Source of the DNA: CAYZQH01 sp050300015
GTDB lineage: Bacteria > Pseudomonadota > Gammaproteobacteria > Pseudomonadales > Cellvibrionaceae
Assembly (NCBI GenBank): GCA_050300015.1
Contig: JBNKWZ010000004.1
Coordinates: 62,001 to 126,000, forward strand
Direction: 5' to 3'
DNA length: 64,000 nucleotides
Positions 57,001-63,337 of the stretch are shown piece by piece. Both the position numbers and the translations under genes were made by a program. Position 1 is the stretch's first letter, and the number at the start of each line of letters is the position of its first letter. The notes under the pieces were generated by a model that had not been told where the DNA came from, searched no databases, and saw only the letters and a program-made list of their open reading frames with translations.

Positions 57001-58087
57001 CAATATTTTTATCGGCCTCGAATTTAATGTTTTTGCCAGCCATCAGCGTGTTTTGGCTTACGGTAACTGTGTCTGGGTCAATGGTGATTGCCCCGCCGTC
57101 GCCGTTCAAAGATGAAGCATCCAACGAGCCGCCACTCAGTACAATTTCGCGCTCAGCACTGAACTCGATGAACCCGCCTGTGCCCGCGATTGCAGTGCTT
57201 TTGAGCTCGGCGCCTTGGTGCAGCTCCGCCTGATTCGAGGCCAGTATATCAATGACGCCCGCATTGCCACCGCCAATAGCACTGGTGTCCAGCAGTGCAC
57301 CATTTTGAACTTGAATGTCTTTTGCGCGGATTTCGATAAAACCGCCATCGGCCAAATCAGTTCCCGATTGCGCTACAAGATCACCACTGATGGTGAGGCC
57401 GTGGCCGGCAGACAAATAAATGCCGTATTGGTCAATATGGAGGTCATTGGCGCTGGTACCCGTATTAACGAGCTGTGGCACCACAAGCGCGGCGTTTCTA
57501 ATTTCTCCGGAGATATCGACGGACCCTGCGTGAATATCAGTGTGCGTGCGAGTGTAAATGGTGCCCTCAACTGATACCAAACCATCGTCCGAAAGGGGAA
57601 CGTTGTGCTGCTGTAGCTGTAAGGTCTTCTCACCGATGCTATTCACATCCTCAAAAAACGAGTCAACGAAATGCTGGGAGGGGGTTAGCAGTCTCAATGA
57701 GCCGGTATTAATTTTTCCATTTTTACCCACCACCATGCCGTTGGAGGCAGCAAACACCAAATTGGCATCAAGTTGACCTTTGTGTAATCCATTAACAATT
57801 CCATCGATATTCACCTGGTGATCGGTGATGATATTGATCAGAGCGTTGGCGGCATAGGGTTGATGTAAGTTAACCGTATCATCGGTATCGACATTGAATT
57901 TGCGAAAGCTATTGTAGGCTTTGTCGCCGTGAAGTGTTTCGGTTGTAATATCTGTGACCAGACCATCAGTGGTAACCTCCGTGTCCGTACGGCCATCTAT
58001 CACTATGTCAGCCGCATTGGCGAGTAAGGGACTAAAAGCGAAGAGAGCAAGATGGGAAAGGGCGCGTTTCGAGGTTTTGAGCTTCAT
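42092..58087 (-). CDS. Giant two-partner-secretion exoprotein TpsA (filamentous adhesin)
   Basis: A 5331-residue secreted protein. A plain signal peptide (MKLKTSKRALSHLALFAFSP, cut after LANA) precedes the TPS secretion domain (about 30-330), with the NxxG-type turn ASNGMVVGKNGKIN. A beta-helix-like region with many diverged repeats (GAAITVNTIDNQIDASVEGG-like units) fills about 330-3240. Residues 3250-3550 are by contrast Glu/Gln/Ala/Lys-rich and helical, with heptad-like spacing, and a second beta region follows. The last 40 residues hold Cys at 5292, 5301, 5313 and 5324. This matches the large adhesins labelled LktA-type filamentous adhesin. It probably mediates attachment or biofilm formation. 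Target surface unknown. Confidence 0.9.
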   Translation of the reverse strand: MKLKTSKRALSHLALFAFSPLLANAADIVIDGRTDTEVTTDGLVTDITTETLHGDKAYNSFRKFNVDTDDTVNLHQPYAANALINIITDHQVNIDGIVNGLHKGQLDANLVFAASNGMVVGKNGKINTGSLRLLTPSQHFVDSFFEDVNSIGEKTLQLQQHNVPLSDDGLVSVEGTIYTRTHTDIHAGSVDISGEIRNAALVVPQLVNTGTSANDLHIDQYGIYLSAGHGLTISGDLVAQSGTDLADGGFIEIRAKDIQVQNGALLDTSAIGGGNAGVIDILASNQAELHQGAELKSTAIAGTGGFIEFSAEREIVLSGGSLDASSLNGDGGAITIDPDTVTVSQNTLMAGKNIKFEADKNIVIETGVTVSSRTVGTVDHANADSSGDSGNIQIKAPDINIKAGAQVLAHATGDFKPGDVTISNLRQFDLGDIDPSQVSIGGKTLAQWFGSDKTIEDIATELGIDADDLARILNQDSTAKIAIGEGSGTPVLIKGGNIDIHSYASDRFGLSTNEAFIKKATASVDIVNATITGSDSVKVFAEADTIMLPEFFDGENQVEHSGFSVDLNDVLQTYLDGLTPPDSLYYINTQADATTTLGNGVSITQSPKVNVQSLARVGGDPASTTYFLGLEGIKADASATTILADNVQLTGDAVSVTSATESSLEVNAANSKPIPGAKFGLALGMVIADMTATTDVQQSATVSGTTVNIASSTEQSVTNTTSAEKTGGSTTMVAVGINDTNNHAFTTVAGTLNAIDAITVSAQTDTEDNEVSVTGGSAGRLGLGDRFNNLKNAAGGLLLSKALSPVTKWNEKAGDVLFKQTKAGKRNIAGAFSILDTDNTATATIADGARMSASKSIDVTSNVNDAIQVHANVNATSEGNAVGGALALTLQDNKANTDVQTNTVLTARAVNITADTQIEYPWSFDYKSLTDWYDFASGSWQEMLFNTVAFNANNAKKGGAAASVNTQLLNNSASAIVSDGATIHLTAGDANNNPALKVAAKTDTNMIGLAGKSPISNSKSAVGGSVSVVTLGGTTEARLGAATVDGEEDSSSVDVDAETIANYIEISESGGYAENMAIAGSVGYFETDFTTESGIDSDADITASKVSATTGTDQAIWNVAGELIASKGTAAGISVAINSLNSTTHAYVGDQSESATLTDHPNTAITADTVTVSARTDGVAEAISVTGAVSANSDSSGGTLSKLSNAYNKMNNGLIAATDWLNSQRGTKSKYNGSGVSGSQSEPNSEAPKYGIGLSGSASVNEAALITTAEVEHARISAKDLIVSAVNHTDITAAGGGASFVRANASGGKGSVAFAGSVAYNRVENQTLGAITDSVVGLADEVVVQALSGGEQLSVAIGLAVNASSNTQKAYSSAGSVSVTESANTTDATVEDSEINAQTSGQEVSITAYDKTDIGTGAGALFAGGRGGVGASVTVTTIQNSVSAELNRSSLNNFKRLAINAISSTNIVAGSAMAAGGTESSSLAGSFIFNDIGNTVSAGTSTVNVVTADSVTVNALDSKGDATLDGIITEKSAATDASQMDYSGQELEAEGKGTSILAVAGQIQAGKNNVGVSLVSNAIHNHYQTEITDSSLRSKQVDVGARGESESIALALGAALAKGSFAGAGSVVLNDTANVMSNTIANSTLAGAGTQVEANDKSTIKALAGQVAFSKKAAIGAAVASNSIANQVTSTLDGATLSLTQNADINAINEAAIKVIAAAGAAGSDGAVGASIGINTIGNQTTAKLSQGQSDSKHSLSILAQDNSSIGNITGAVAGAGKAAAGAAITVNTIDNQIDASVEGGVWDLLNYTQKALSSSRIDAIAIGLGASGQAALAGSVAVDTITSHTNASVADSASISADQNALVLAKSDDAITVAAGAAGVGLSTAGLGGSVAVNDNAAQTTAKVDGANIEALGQGDGAEVTDGSLTQTDIAAGITDLTKYDKLDLTQLQNHKTVHGVAINAASTQQIDTIAVSAGVGQYAGIAATVVVNSLGGQTEAALLNSEVNPSGNGASAQQVDVTASDHSYGNNFIGALGLSLEGAGIGVGSDNQSFSHTTRARIDTSSVNAKADVGLTAEASQAVTSTSLGGGGGLGALAASGSVIEFDAITEALVNGATLQAQDFRINALGLNDFYATDASAAFGGIAASGVWTVVQNNSHLEASATDSPLTISNSIAVNAQNTTELNGISAAGAGAGGYAVAGMGAYYDMKGSTTAGLYNSDNTGTLDSVSVAASETLNAKAFAGSVALGGTAGVGASVLVTNINSQVIAEQVDSGVDAESVVVSATTARSLDGESLAGAAGGTLGISGTALVANLGSERSAKADQEVDSDGDGTVSKMNQQAEEDKTASFANTKANIISSDQRQALATNTQTSLKSNASFNHQTKASVRGSDPVSANTLNVTATDNTDLQLTAGAGAIGGVAAGAAVIVNKVKNSTEAELAGNVDAATTHVNAIAQDRSKGIDTKAYAGAAGLLGLGAAVVINDIDNQVSTSLAGDIRGSDSLDVTAKDTSTASADLVNVSAGVVGAGAVVGELHKASTITTDIAAQLHDFQTVNLTANSTGAMSATGFAAAGGILGSANAAVVTVDQKTAATVTLADNLNWGDLGSAVIKATGGADASSRAEGVSVTAGLGMGASIAIAENSAQSVVEVGDNVSIAADAISFESSYTNSEITAEAFASTGGLVSATASQATARNTANVSLTVGDNAHFDAAELSLTTQDDSTLDATSSGLTVGGLAAVGANKAASRQESENTLTVGKNLTLSHNDNTDISAESNNQSRAKTVSGSGGLITGVSSIAETDTQGSTRITFGGRDDALQLKVGDLSLFATRNNNVNSRVDATAASLVGASGASAKNTVQSNAEVNIREGASINAEQATLLAKNTLIKDWWSGSNADNARENAKSASGGAIDAPAASSDTNATLTARVNIAQANASTPTAIITQQSGTDAQSHGIDIRALNDVTARDKTVLNSGGAVSVADASSKLVTTGNATINVGDQAGLSAVGLGQGVLLSALNRGNLDSNASADSYGLAGAPSGAAWSKFYANSNVDLAVRSLIMANKGDVFIGAGEDDQGGQVINARARVNLWNKTAVPISTDPDAVALINSNSDIQVRGNPGAADSGANVLADQSIYLYANRGQQNVDAKGTGKDLYREVVGAVASGISEAFGGGKVSLDIHHQTNTQSGEATVQVDGHVESSIHRKQYLTITDSATEINNGNTKSYGITARQIPENDSSNQVADGSSQYYVFQSSDGIHYDAPRVESIIGKLDERIKELRKLQSEYSNDEVAQLAYQAEINFLEKQKEALGLSFSAPANEDGSGGTLQYDSFFANRETLQLQYNDLDSSFKERQTAVSDQLSAFNTDITSVNNAQTAFQTLSAAQAALNAELAKDSDDQDAATVTALTNARNAARTNYESKLSVVATDIDSAIDFEKTAYGPVSAEDTASIDAAIASGDQASIASAIGDANTNIEATEANNIAGQIVQLTSRKQNVEGQIADNTTDASVLTTQKSYLQSTRDTYETEENQQLASLQTALDNFKQDIDQLPADYTGPIGDFVAVHDIDIPLGNVSVKADNLVGQGNLWAPGDAEVKVDSSSPVHLTFGSIRIDDDGGNLYFNRGLVYSNADINRYNQSGVANFNVVTNETSVPQVDIQTHYNPLNVADTSRVRAVAPDLRFGVSGKARSVIKNARGAFSVLSEAGSLYFENTDVLAGKIDIKAKNGSFVQSYAADGSSQDDGSAFYHVAGDPGSALTSNRNTPLSSAIGDGSGKGIISNGDVFLAARYLNINGTIQSGIENWAIEIPSDSAFKFRVAASNLDSDLRAKVDKLHLGQAYTDNDNYVEFGLPYAEAYFTRLQASQGAATALDLPFNLSLATGEEALGATFHMSGEGHNIQLDGVEVNGGFIQVLGQIMNTSANGKGKLRVLDGYGKIRVDNQSDYPLYVNSVSTGRGVEGIVDITDIREQEDGKIKTLVNTVYRRFNGVQETSSVTLHGITESAPDLDARNWTTSGADSYLPKGYSANNATDGQWYVWTEGLDFSEKKRYEITSDVLIGAIDISSKLTDKYLVSSKVLDSYRVGDGTFLLNGLDPSKNPELDGLGNTKDLTDLRNNIKPDRTSLASNTHTTSTSKPKKIKSWNNCNWWTLCIASKRHEIWEKTVGKTNITKKALYASYPIGIEFIGDESGGDINIQSSKDIVLQGNMVNGSGGVDVRSAQGDIKVANQQAVLRAGIVQLFAQGDIGTALNGAAEEPSFVNMDLGTNGKVMATSQTGNVQLRTATGQMTLGDISAAKTANISAAGDLRQSSGDVLKAQRANIVSTGGIGSETEMLQLQLGYSADFSNPESVGLNAEAGGNIYLQHTGNESIGNKDGHLLVDQVVSLGGDVVLHSSGDIVDNNPDQSIDQRTWDQLISYWDGLSLLKDTQNNKEKQAREEKNFGALKTQDYRSYWAIRNTQDDPSVYNPDFTYHVSDVEKQSLQAAYLQQDQTLTEQQMQDKIAVYATQRTDFYHELHTSLGALTDGAYDPTYHYQLTDADKANLLDGSSWTEVELGLALKPGALKELTDTNPILKAPNVQGDSVTLVSDTSVGDKGFNSGTFVITVDTANPAATVAALTDEEKVALASAEVGDISIQDNVITVTRHSPLVVGVNSNGALDVSAMDNIYLASEQAVRLNQLQADKVISIKSADGITPLTSGSCGAHICAESVILEAGEGGIASVAQPIRVSASKDLTLRGTGDAVVSGAELPIASAYSAKGAVVLTTTGSITDALPGDNNYSLNILADDVRLSAGVSIGEVDNSLEVATQAKGSEEKDCADDPLCEKFQAKGIQADAGVDIYLAAPSPRYLVTKAVDAGANIRIAGGSPQLVIDGVMQAGGTIDVAASESLLLTQNAHVLAKNGADLTVNISSEQDIHADPAAKIDVLGGNLNLTALGTVDIPGVFTNPDGALTGDAPVAPSANAQLDIAGQTNVDTSGSVVMTGQIKPDGEQASGLNINSGELIWLEDLSVAGKGNLNATQSTYTSQAHFEGDLNAKAPQAVEIHQTTVDGELIVNGDRVVVDSALVNDGDLMSEQSKSTAISNSRVNNGTVQAVASERIEVRETTVAEAEGSLTLLEAPEVESDILFSQQGRIAAVITGTDSGLAETVDWKSATSQGNPLYLSKLSSREANVEHEGNRIQVQQGQGDLANFQSFAANAQINNRSFDKSDADVQFYNPDPSYWLDMDGNKISTNALLMYRRYGYDVDSPLGKNVTLADYSTAQTVLNQNNLQMAQTSLTQSNEPVVTMAKDSSTYWEIQSTVCDEMAPQQWCAFQSSEDNSWLCIPIANVPGGRCDLYFNSF

Positions 58088-58849
58088 TGGTTAACCTTAT
58101 ATAAGTTAAATAAGTACCAGAACTTGCCTAAGCGCTCAGCAAGCCAAACTTCTTTATATATTGAATGTATTTTTGATTTCGCTTTATTCGGAAAGGTACA
58201 CTGAAAAACCACCGTTGTTATTGTTGTGATGACTCGGAGAATAGGGTTTATTATTGTTGGTTAACTAACAAAGCCGCGACAAGCTCAAGTTTTCGACAGA
58301 TAATAACTTGAAATGCATTTTTGTTATCGGCCATATGCGTGATGTGTGGGGCCTAACGGACCCCATAATGTCAGATGGTAAGTACAGACTAAACCCATCA
58401 ACACCATCTTCGCAGACAGGGAAGGGATTATGCCCTACCCAGGCCCTGGGTACAATCTTTGGGCCTCAAATACGGAACCCATTCATTAACAATAAATTTT
58501 TGCAAACATGACGCCACGCCCGAAGCCTCAAACTATACTTTTTCTAAATAACGGGTAGACGGCGCCGACTCAAAACACACCCACCATTGTTATTTTACCT
58601 GTTAACCAGTAAAGTCATTCATTTCACAAAGCACCTATTAACCCGGCAATCTTTTATGTCGGATTAATGCGGTACAAGAATGTGCCACCATAGGCCGGAA
58701 CAGCCAGGTTAAGAGGTGACTGATCTTTGAGGTCTCGAGCAAAAACCACTTGGACTTCATCAGGCCCCTAGTCTATCGGCCAGATCTTTTTTAAGTGTGG
58801 GCAAAGTGTTGGTCTTCCTTATGGCGAAAAGCCTTGTTTGCAGCCGTTT
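58088..58849. other. Intergenic region upstream of tpsA
   Basis: 762 bp that should carry the tpsA promoter. Next to the gene it is AT-rich. It contains a GGGGCC/GGACCCC inverted repeat near 58350, MITE copy D (58634-58716) and, directly beside that, a solitary family-2-like end (58752-58768, GGACTTCATCAGGCCCC). A 67-codon plus frame at 58308 has no support. Confidence 0.5.
58634..58716. repeat. MITE-like element, family 1, copy D (83 bp)
   Basis: Ends CCTATTAACCCGGCA and GCCAGGTTAAGAGG. The interior runs CTTTTATGTCGGATTAATGC, GGTACAAGAA, TAGGCCGGAACAG, in the reverse orientation to copy A. It lies between the c-di-GMP gene and tpsA. Confidence 0.72.
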
Positions 58850-61837
58850 TCAGTGTTGTTGACCAGATAGAAGCGTATTTAATGTTTGGGCTTCACCCCT
58901 AAGAATCGTGAGAATCTGGCTGTCTGTTTGCGGTTTAAAAAACAACCAGCCCTGTATAATATCGCAACCATACTCATTCAGAATGTTATATTGATCTAGA
59001 GTTTCCACGCCTTCTGCGACAACTTCCATGTCGAGGTTATGAGACATGGCTATGGTCGCTGACACTAGCTGGCGGTCTGGCTTTTTCGTGGCTAAATCAT
59101 TGATGAATTCTCGGTCAATTTTTAATACATTAAAGCGATATTGTCGTAGGTAACTTAAAGAAGAATAGCCGGTACCAAAATCATCCATAGCCAAATTAAC
59201 CCCCAGCTTATGCAGTTCAGCCATAACTTTGTCGGTATCAGGGCTGCCGCTTAGCAACACGCCCTCGGTAATTTCAAGCTCCAGATGCTCTGGACTCATT
59301 CCCTCTGAATGCAGTGTTTGTTGTATTCGAGATATCAGGTTTGTGGCGTAGAATTGCCGAGGAGACAAATTAACCGCCATTGAATACGCAGGATCAAACT
59401 CACGATGCAGTTGGGCTAGGAATTTGATGGCTGTTTGAAATACAAAACAACCTATAGGGTTAATCAGACCATTGGCCTCAGCGATGGGGATAAACTCAGT
59501 AGGGGATATTTCACCTAACTCTTCATTAGACCAACGCAAGAGCGCCTCGAAGCCCCTAATTTTTTGGGTTTTTGTGGAAATTTTTGGCTGGTAAAGCACA
59601 TAAAATTCGTTGCGCTTAAGCGCTTGCCGCATAAGCCCTTCGAGCTTAAGCTTGCGTGAAACATTGTTATGAAGCTCCGTCGTGAAAAATGCGTAAGAAC
59701 CATAGCTTTTGTCTTTAGCATGATGCGTTGCGGAATCGGCATTTTTTAACAACTCCTCGGGTGAATCGCCGTCATTAGGATAGATGGCAATACCAATGCT
59801 GGCACTTAAAGTAACGACCTGAGCGTTTATGTCTATAGGGTGCTGTAGAGCTTGATGAAGCCCCTGAGCAATAATCGCTGCCGTACTGTCATCCTGCAAA
59901 GCCGTAATAATTGCAAGAAACTGATCGCCGCCTAATCGCCCCAATATCGAATTAGCGCCCAGAGCCTGACTTAAGATGACTGAAATCTGGTCCAGCACTC
60001 GATCCCCAGCTTTGTGCCCAAAAATATCGTTGATTTTTTTAAAGTCGTCGAGATCAATAGAGAGCATGGCTATTTTCTCATTGCTCTCCTCAGCTTGTCG
60101 GATAAATTGCGATAGGCGCTCTTGTATTAAAAACCGATTGGGTAGACGGGTAATGGGGTCGTAGTAGGCGTAACGCATCAGTTCGCTAGTGCGCCTTTTG
60201 ACCTTTCGGTTTAACGTGACGTTCCAAATTAAAATAGTAGACAACAATAAAGAAAAGCCGACCAAAAGTTTTGTAAGTAGGCTGTGGTCAATACCGCCCT
60301 GATATTCAATGTGCAGCCATTTTTCAGATATGTCTTTATGAGTTTTATGGCTGATACTGTCGAGCCCTTTTTGCAAAATGGGTACAAGCTCTGGCCAATC
60401 TTTCCTTACGGCAAAGTGTAAACTTTGTACTTCTCTAGAAACGGGAGCCACGACTTTTAAGTTAGTCAAGTTCAACTTTCGTATCCAATACGTTGCCGAA
60501 GCCACGTTGCCTACTAGGGCATCAATAGCTCCTCCGGAAAGCGCCATCAACAAAGCCTCAAGAGTTGGGTAAGCGTGGGGAACAATGCTCGAGTTTTCTA
60601 GCAGGTATCCATGATGTGAACTATTGGCCTGCACACCCACTCGCAAATCTTCTATGTCACTCAATGACAGAATAAAAGGAGCATCATCACGTGCGATAAT
60701 AACGCGGTGAAATTCCAAATACGGTTTGGTGTAATTAAGATACTTCTCGCGCGCCTCAGTTTTGCCAACCGCAGGAAGAACATCTATTCCTCCAGATCTA
60801 GCCCCCTCGGTAGCTTGCTTCCAACTGAGCCCTTCAACAATAGTCATGTTTAAATTCAGGCGCTGATTTAACAATCGAACATAATCAGAAGTCATTCCGC
60901 TGTAGCTACCATCCTCCATAAACTCAAAAGGTGCAAATTCGGGGTCGATACCCAAACGAATCTCCGGATGTTGTTCGATCCAGCGCATTTCATCTTCCGT
61001 TAAATCGATATCAATTAATAGCTCTTGATAATCATCGGGTAACCAGCGAGCACGGAGTTTGTGCATGGTCTTTTCAGGAATGGATTTTAACGCTTTATTA
61101 ATAATGGTTTTGAGCTCTGGCCAGTCAGCACGCACGGCAAAGCTTTCTGCTGCGCTATCTTTGTCGTAGACCGCGGCGTACTTGAGGTTGGTTAATAGAT
61201 ATTTGTTGCGCAAATAATGCCCCGCGCCCAAAAAGGCAATGGCCGCATCTGCCTTACCCGTAGAAACCGCCCTGAGGCCGTCTAGCATGGTGTCGACATA
61301 ATAGGGCGTCATTTCAGGGTGTTTATAGAGAATGTCCTGAACATATTGGTAACTGTTAACAAGGGCGACCGTTTTGTTATCAAGATCTTTTGCCTGGGTA
61401 ACACTTTGGTTTTCACCTTCGGTGATAATAACCAGAGATTTCTTTATGTAGGGCTCAGAAAAAGTAAACCATTGTAGGCGCTCTGGCCGCTCAACCATTG
61501 TTGCAACCAGGTCCACCTGCTTTACCTTTGCGGCCTCGAAAAGACTGTCCCAAGTGTATTGGGGGTAAATAGAAAATTTTATCCCTAGTTTTTTCTCAAT
61601 TATTCTGACGACATCAACAGACACACCTTCCAAATCCCCGTGGTCGTTCAGAAAACTGTAAGGTGGAAAATAGCCATCCAAAGCGACCGTGATAACGGGA
61701 TGGCTTTCAAGCCATTGCTTTTCTGAATCGCTGAACGTGGGGGCATTTCCGAAATCTATCTCGTCGGCATGACTTATTGGAGGGCGAACGGCAACAAATA
61801 GTATGGTTAAAAATATCAGGCAGGTAATTATTCGCAT
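58850..61837 (-). CDS. Periplasmic-sensing GGDEF-EAL protein with two SBP_bac_3 domains
   Basis: 995 residues. After a signal or anchor helix (about 1-24) come two tandem amino-acid-binding-type domains (about 32-270 and 275-505; ITVALDGYFPPYSF, EIRLGIDPEFAPFEF). A membrane helix at about 516-536 leads to a GGDEF domain (about 550-715) and an EAL domain (about 735-980). The signature loop reads GGDQF instead of GGDEF, so cyclase activity may be weak or lost. The EAL side keeps FEALLRW, DDFGTGYSS, KIDREFI and VVAEGVET, so phosphodiesterase activity is likely. It probably senses amino acids or similar solutes and lowers c-di-GMP. It is the next gene upstream of tpsA on the same strand. Confidence 0.93.
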   Translation of the reverse strand: MRIITCLIFLTILFVAVRPPISHADEIDFGNAPTFSDSEKQWLESHPVITVALDGYFPPYSFLNDHGDLEGVSVDVVRIIEKKLGIKFSIYPQYTWDSLFEAAKVKQVDLVATMVERPERLQWFTFSEPYIKKSLVIITEGENQSVTQAKDLDNKTVALVNSYQYVQDILYKHPEMTPYYVDTMLDGLRAVSTGKADAAIAFLGAGHYLRNKYLLTNLKYAAVYDKDSAAESFAVRADWPELKTIINKALKSIPEKTMHKLRARWLPDDYQELLIDIDLTEDEMRWIEQHPEIRLGIDPEFAPFEFMEDGSYSGMTSDYVRLLNQRLNLNMTIVEGLSWKQATEGARSGGIDVLPAVGKTEAREKYLNYTKPYLEFHRVIIARDDAPFILSLSDIEDLRVGVQANSSHHGYLLENSSIVPHAYPTLEALLMALSGGAIDALVGNVASATYWIRKLNLTNLKVVAPVSREVQSLHFAVRKDWPELVPILQKGLDSISHKTHKDISEKWLHIEYQGGIDHSLLTKLLVGFSLLLSTILIWNVTLNRKVKRRTSELMRYAYYDPITRLPNRFLIQERLSQFIRQAEESNEKIAMLSIDLDDFKKINDIFGHKAGDRVLDQISVILSQALGANSILGRLGGDQFLAIITALQDDSTAAIIAQGLHQALQHPIDINAQVVTLSASIGIAIYPNDGDSPEELLKNADSATHHAKDKSYGSYAFFTTELHNNVSRKLKLEGLMRQALKRNEFYVLYQPKISTKTQKIRGFEALLRWSNEELGEISPTEFIPIAEANGLINPIGCFVFQTAIKFLAQLHREFDPAYSMAVNLSPRQFYATNLISRIQQTLHSEGMSPEHLELEITEGVLLSGSPDTDKVMAELHKLGVNLAMDDFGTGYSSLSYLRQYRFNVLKIDREFINDLATKKPDRQLVSATIAMSHNLDMEVVAEGVETLDQYNILNEYGCDIIQGWLFFKPQTDSQILTILRGEAQTLNTLLSGQQH

Positions 61838-61885
61838 TGGAATAACAGTCCTTCTTATACATGTTTTGTCTGTTTTTATTAGTTT

Positions 61886-62102
61886 AGGAACCTCTGATTA
61901 AGTCCCGATAGCTTCTGGCCGTCAGTGTTTTCCGTGTTCAAGACCGTGCTTTGGCCGTTTTTGGTCCCTGCAAAAAGGCATTTTCTTCATCCATGACAGC
62001 CCAGATATACTGGAGACCTGTCGAGAAGCACTAACGTAGAAATCAAGAAGCTCAAAAGCCCTCTTCTCGTATGGAAACCATTTGGACTGAACCAGAGGCC
62101 CC
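61886..62102. repeat. MITE-like element, family 2, copy 3 (217 bp)
   Basis: Ends AGGAACCTCTGATTAAGTCC and GGACTGAACCAGAGGCCCC are imperfect inverted repeats. Bases 61939-62040 (GTTTTTGGTCCCTGCAAAAA, CATCCATGA, AGCACTAACGTAGAAAT) align with the copy at 28082-28387. It has no coding capacity. Confidence 0.65.
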
Positions 62103-62699
62103 TTAGATCAATAGATCGCCCTGTTCGATCAATGGGTTTTCTGCCTTGAGTTGTCTGGCGCCCAAAATTTCATGTTGTGAAGTGGATTTAGATGACTCGG
62201 ATTTGGGGTAAGCTGCCATCCTCCATTGACAACTATAGTCCAAAATCTGAACTTAGATATGCGAATAAACTTGATTCAATGGCTTTCATCCGCAGGGAAT
62301 ATAAGGGGGCTATGAAATCAACACCTAGATCACTACACACCCTGCCGGCCTATAACTCGAGCGCCCAACCATCATAAATTCATACCAGCCGGCCGCCATC
62401 TACTCCAACAAACCGACTCAAGCTACTTTTGAGACGATATGCTTGTCGTTGGGGGTTGAAAGAGTATTTGCTTGACTCAATAGTATTGAACATACTCTCG
62501 TCCGTTATGGGCACAAGCTACAACGCCATCTGAATTTAGTGCAACTTGGGGTTGTTTGGGTACCTTTAAGGCACTTTTGAAATGGGCTTTCGTGCCACCG
62601 CATAAAAACACTTGGTTTTCGCTGAACACCTAAAGTTTAGCGACCCTCAACAAGAGAAATGCGATCAACCGCTTTACAGCTTCACTTTCCTGGCGTTTA
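62103..62699. other. Gene-poor region
   Basis: 597 bp. A 61-codon plus frame at 62192-62377 has no family likeness or ribosome site. A possible pair of attC-like arms (ACAACGCC near 62521 and GGCGTTTA near 62693) is too far apart, about 180 bp, to claim. Nothing else was recognised. Confidence 0.45.
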
Positions 62700-63197
62700 T
62701 TAATTGTCACGCTTGGTTCTACCACTTGTTTTGGGTGTACAAGTCGATATACGCTCCATAATGTAGTTAGGAAGCTCTACACCTCGCATATCGACAGTAT
62801 TCTCTCTTACGACAGAAAAACCCATTTTCTCGAAGAATGGCCTGGCGGTGATACTTACGTGAGAGTAGACCCTGTCCGAATTAGAATTTTCCAATAGAGC
62901 TTTCATCAAGGCTCTACCAACTCCTTTTGACTGATATTTTGCACTTACAAAAAAGTGATCGATGTAACCACCTTTTTGTATATCTGCATAACCTGCGATT
63001 ATTCCCCCATGTTTGGCAATATAGGGCTTGATGTCTTGTAGCCGCGCCTTCCATTTTTCAGCATTATATTCAGATGGTAGCCATGCGCCTATCTGCTTTG
63101 GAGAATAGTCTTTTGAGCATACCTCGCGAATTGCCGAAGTAAATACTCCAAAGAGCTCACACTCAACTCCGTTGTAATAATTTTGTATCGTGATCAT
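62700..63197 (-). CDS. GNAT family N-acetyltransferase
   Basis: 165 residues of the GNAT fold. Motif A is clear in DHFFVSAKYQSKGVGRALMK (about 95-115), with the QxxGxG-type acetyl-CoA pyrophosphate loop. The C-terminal strand VTARPFFEKMGF-like element (ITARPFFEKMGFSVVREN) completes the core. It probably acetylates a small molecule. An ATG start lies at 63197. It lies in a cassette-like setting with a degenerate attC just upstream, belonging to the DUF2164 unit. Substrate unknown. Confidence 0.88.
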   Translation of the reverse strand: MITIQNYYNGVECELFGVFTSAIREVCSKDYSPKQIGAWLPSEYNAEKWKARLQDIKPYIAKHGGIIAGYADIQKGGYIDHFFVSAKYQSKGVGRALMKALLENSNSDRVYSHVSITARPFFEKMGFSVVRENTVDMRGVELPNYIMERISTCTPKTSGRTKRDN

Positions 63198-63202
63198 AGA
63201 AT

Positions 63203-63337
63203 GCTAATACCATGCTAAGCCGATCAAACCGAGGGTATGGCTCAGCACGTACAATTGCCAAGCAATGCGCTAAACGGAGCGTAGATGAAGTGCCTGTCAG
63301 GCAAAACTACGGCTAGCCAAAATCTACTATTAGCGCC
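63203..63337 (-). other. Degenerate attC-like site
   Basis: Arms GCTAATA and TATTAGC, and inner TAAGCCG with CGGCTA. The central words GGAGCGTAG and CCTGTCAGG echo the site at 34877. The core reads ATTAGC rather than GTTAGC, so it may be inactive. It ends inside the DUF2164 gene stop region. Confidence 0.5.
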
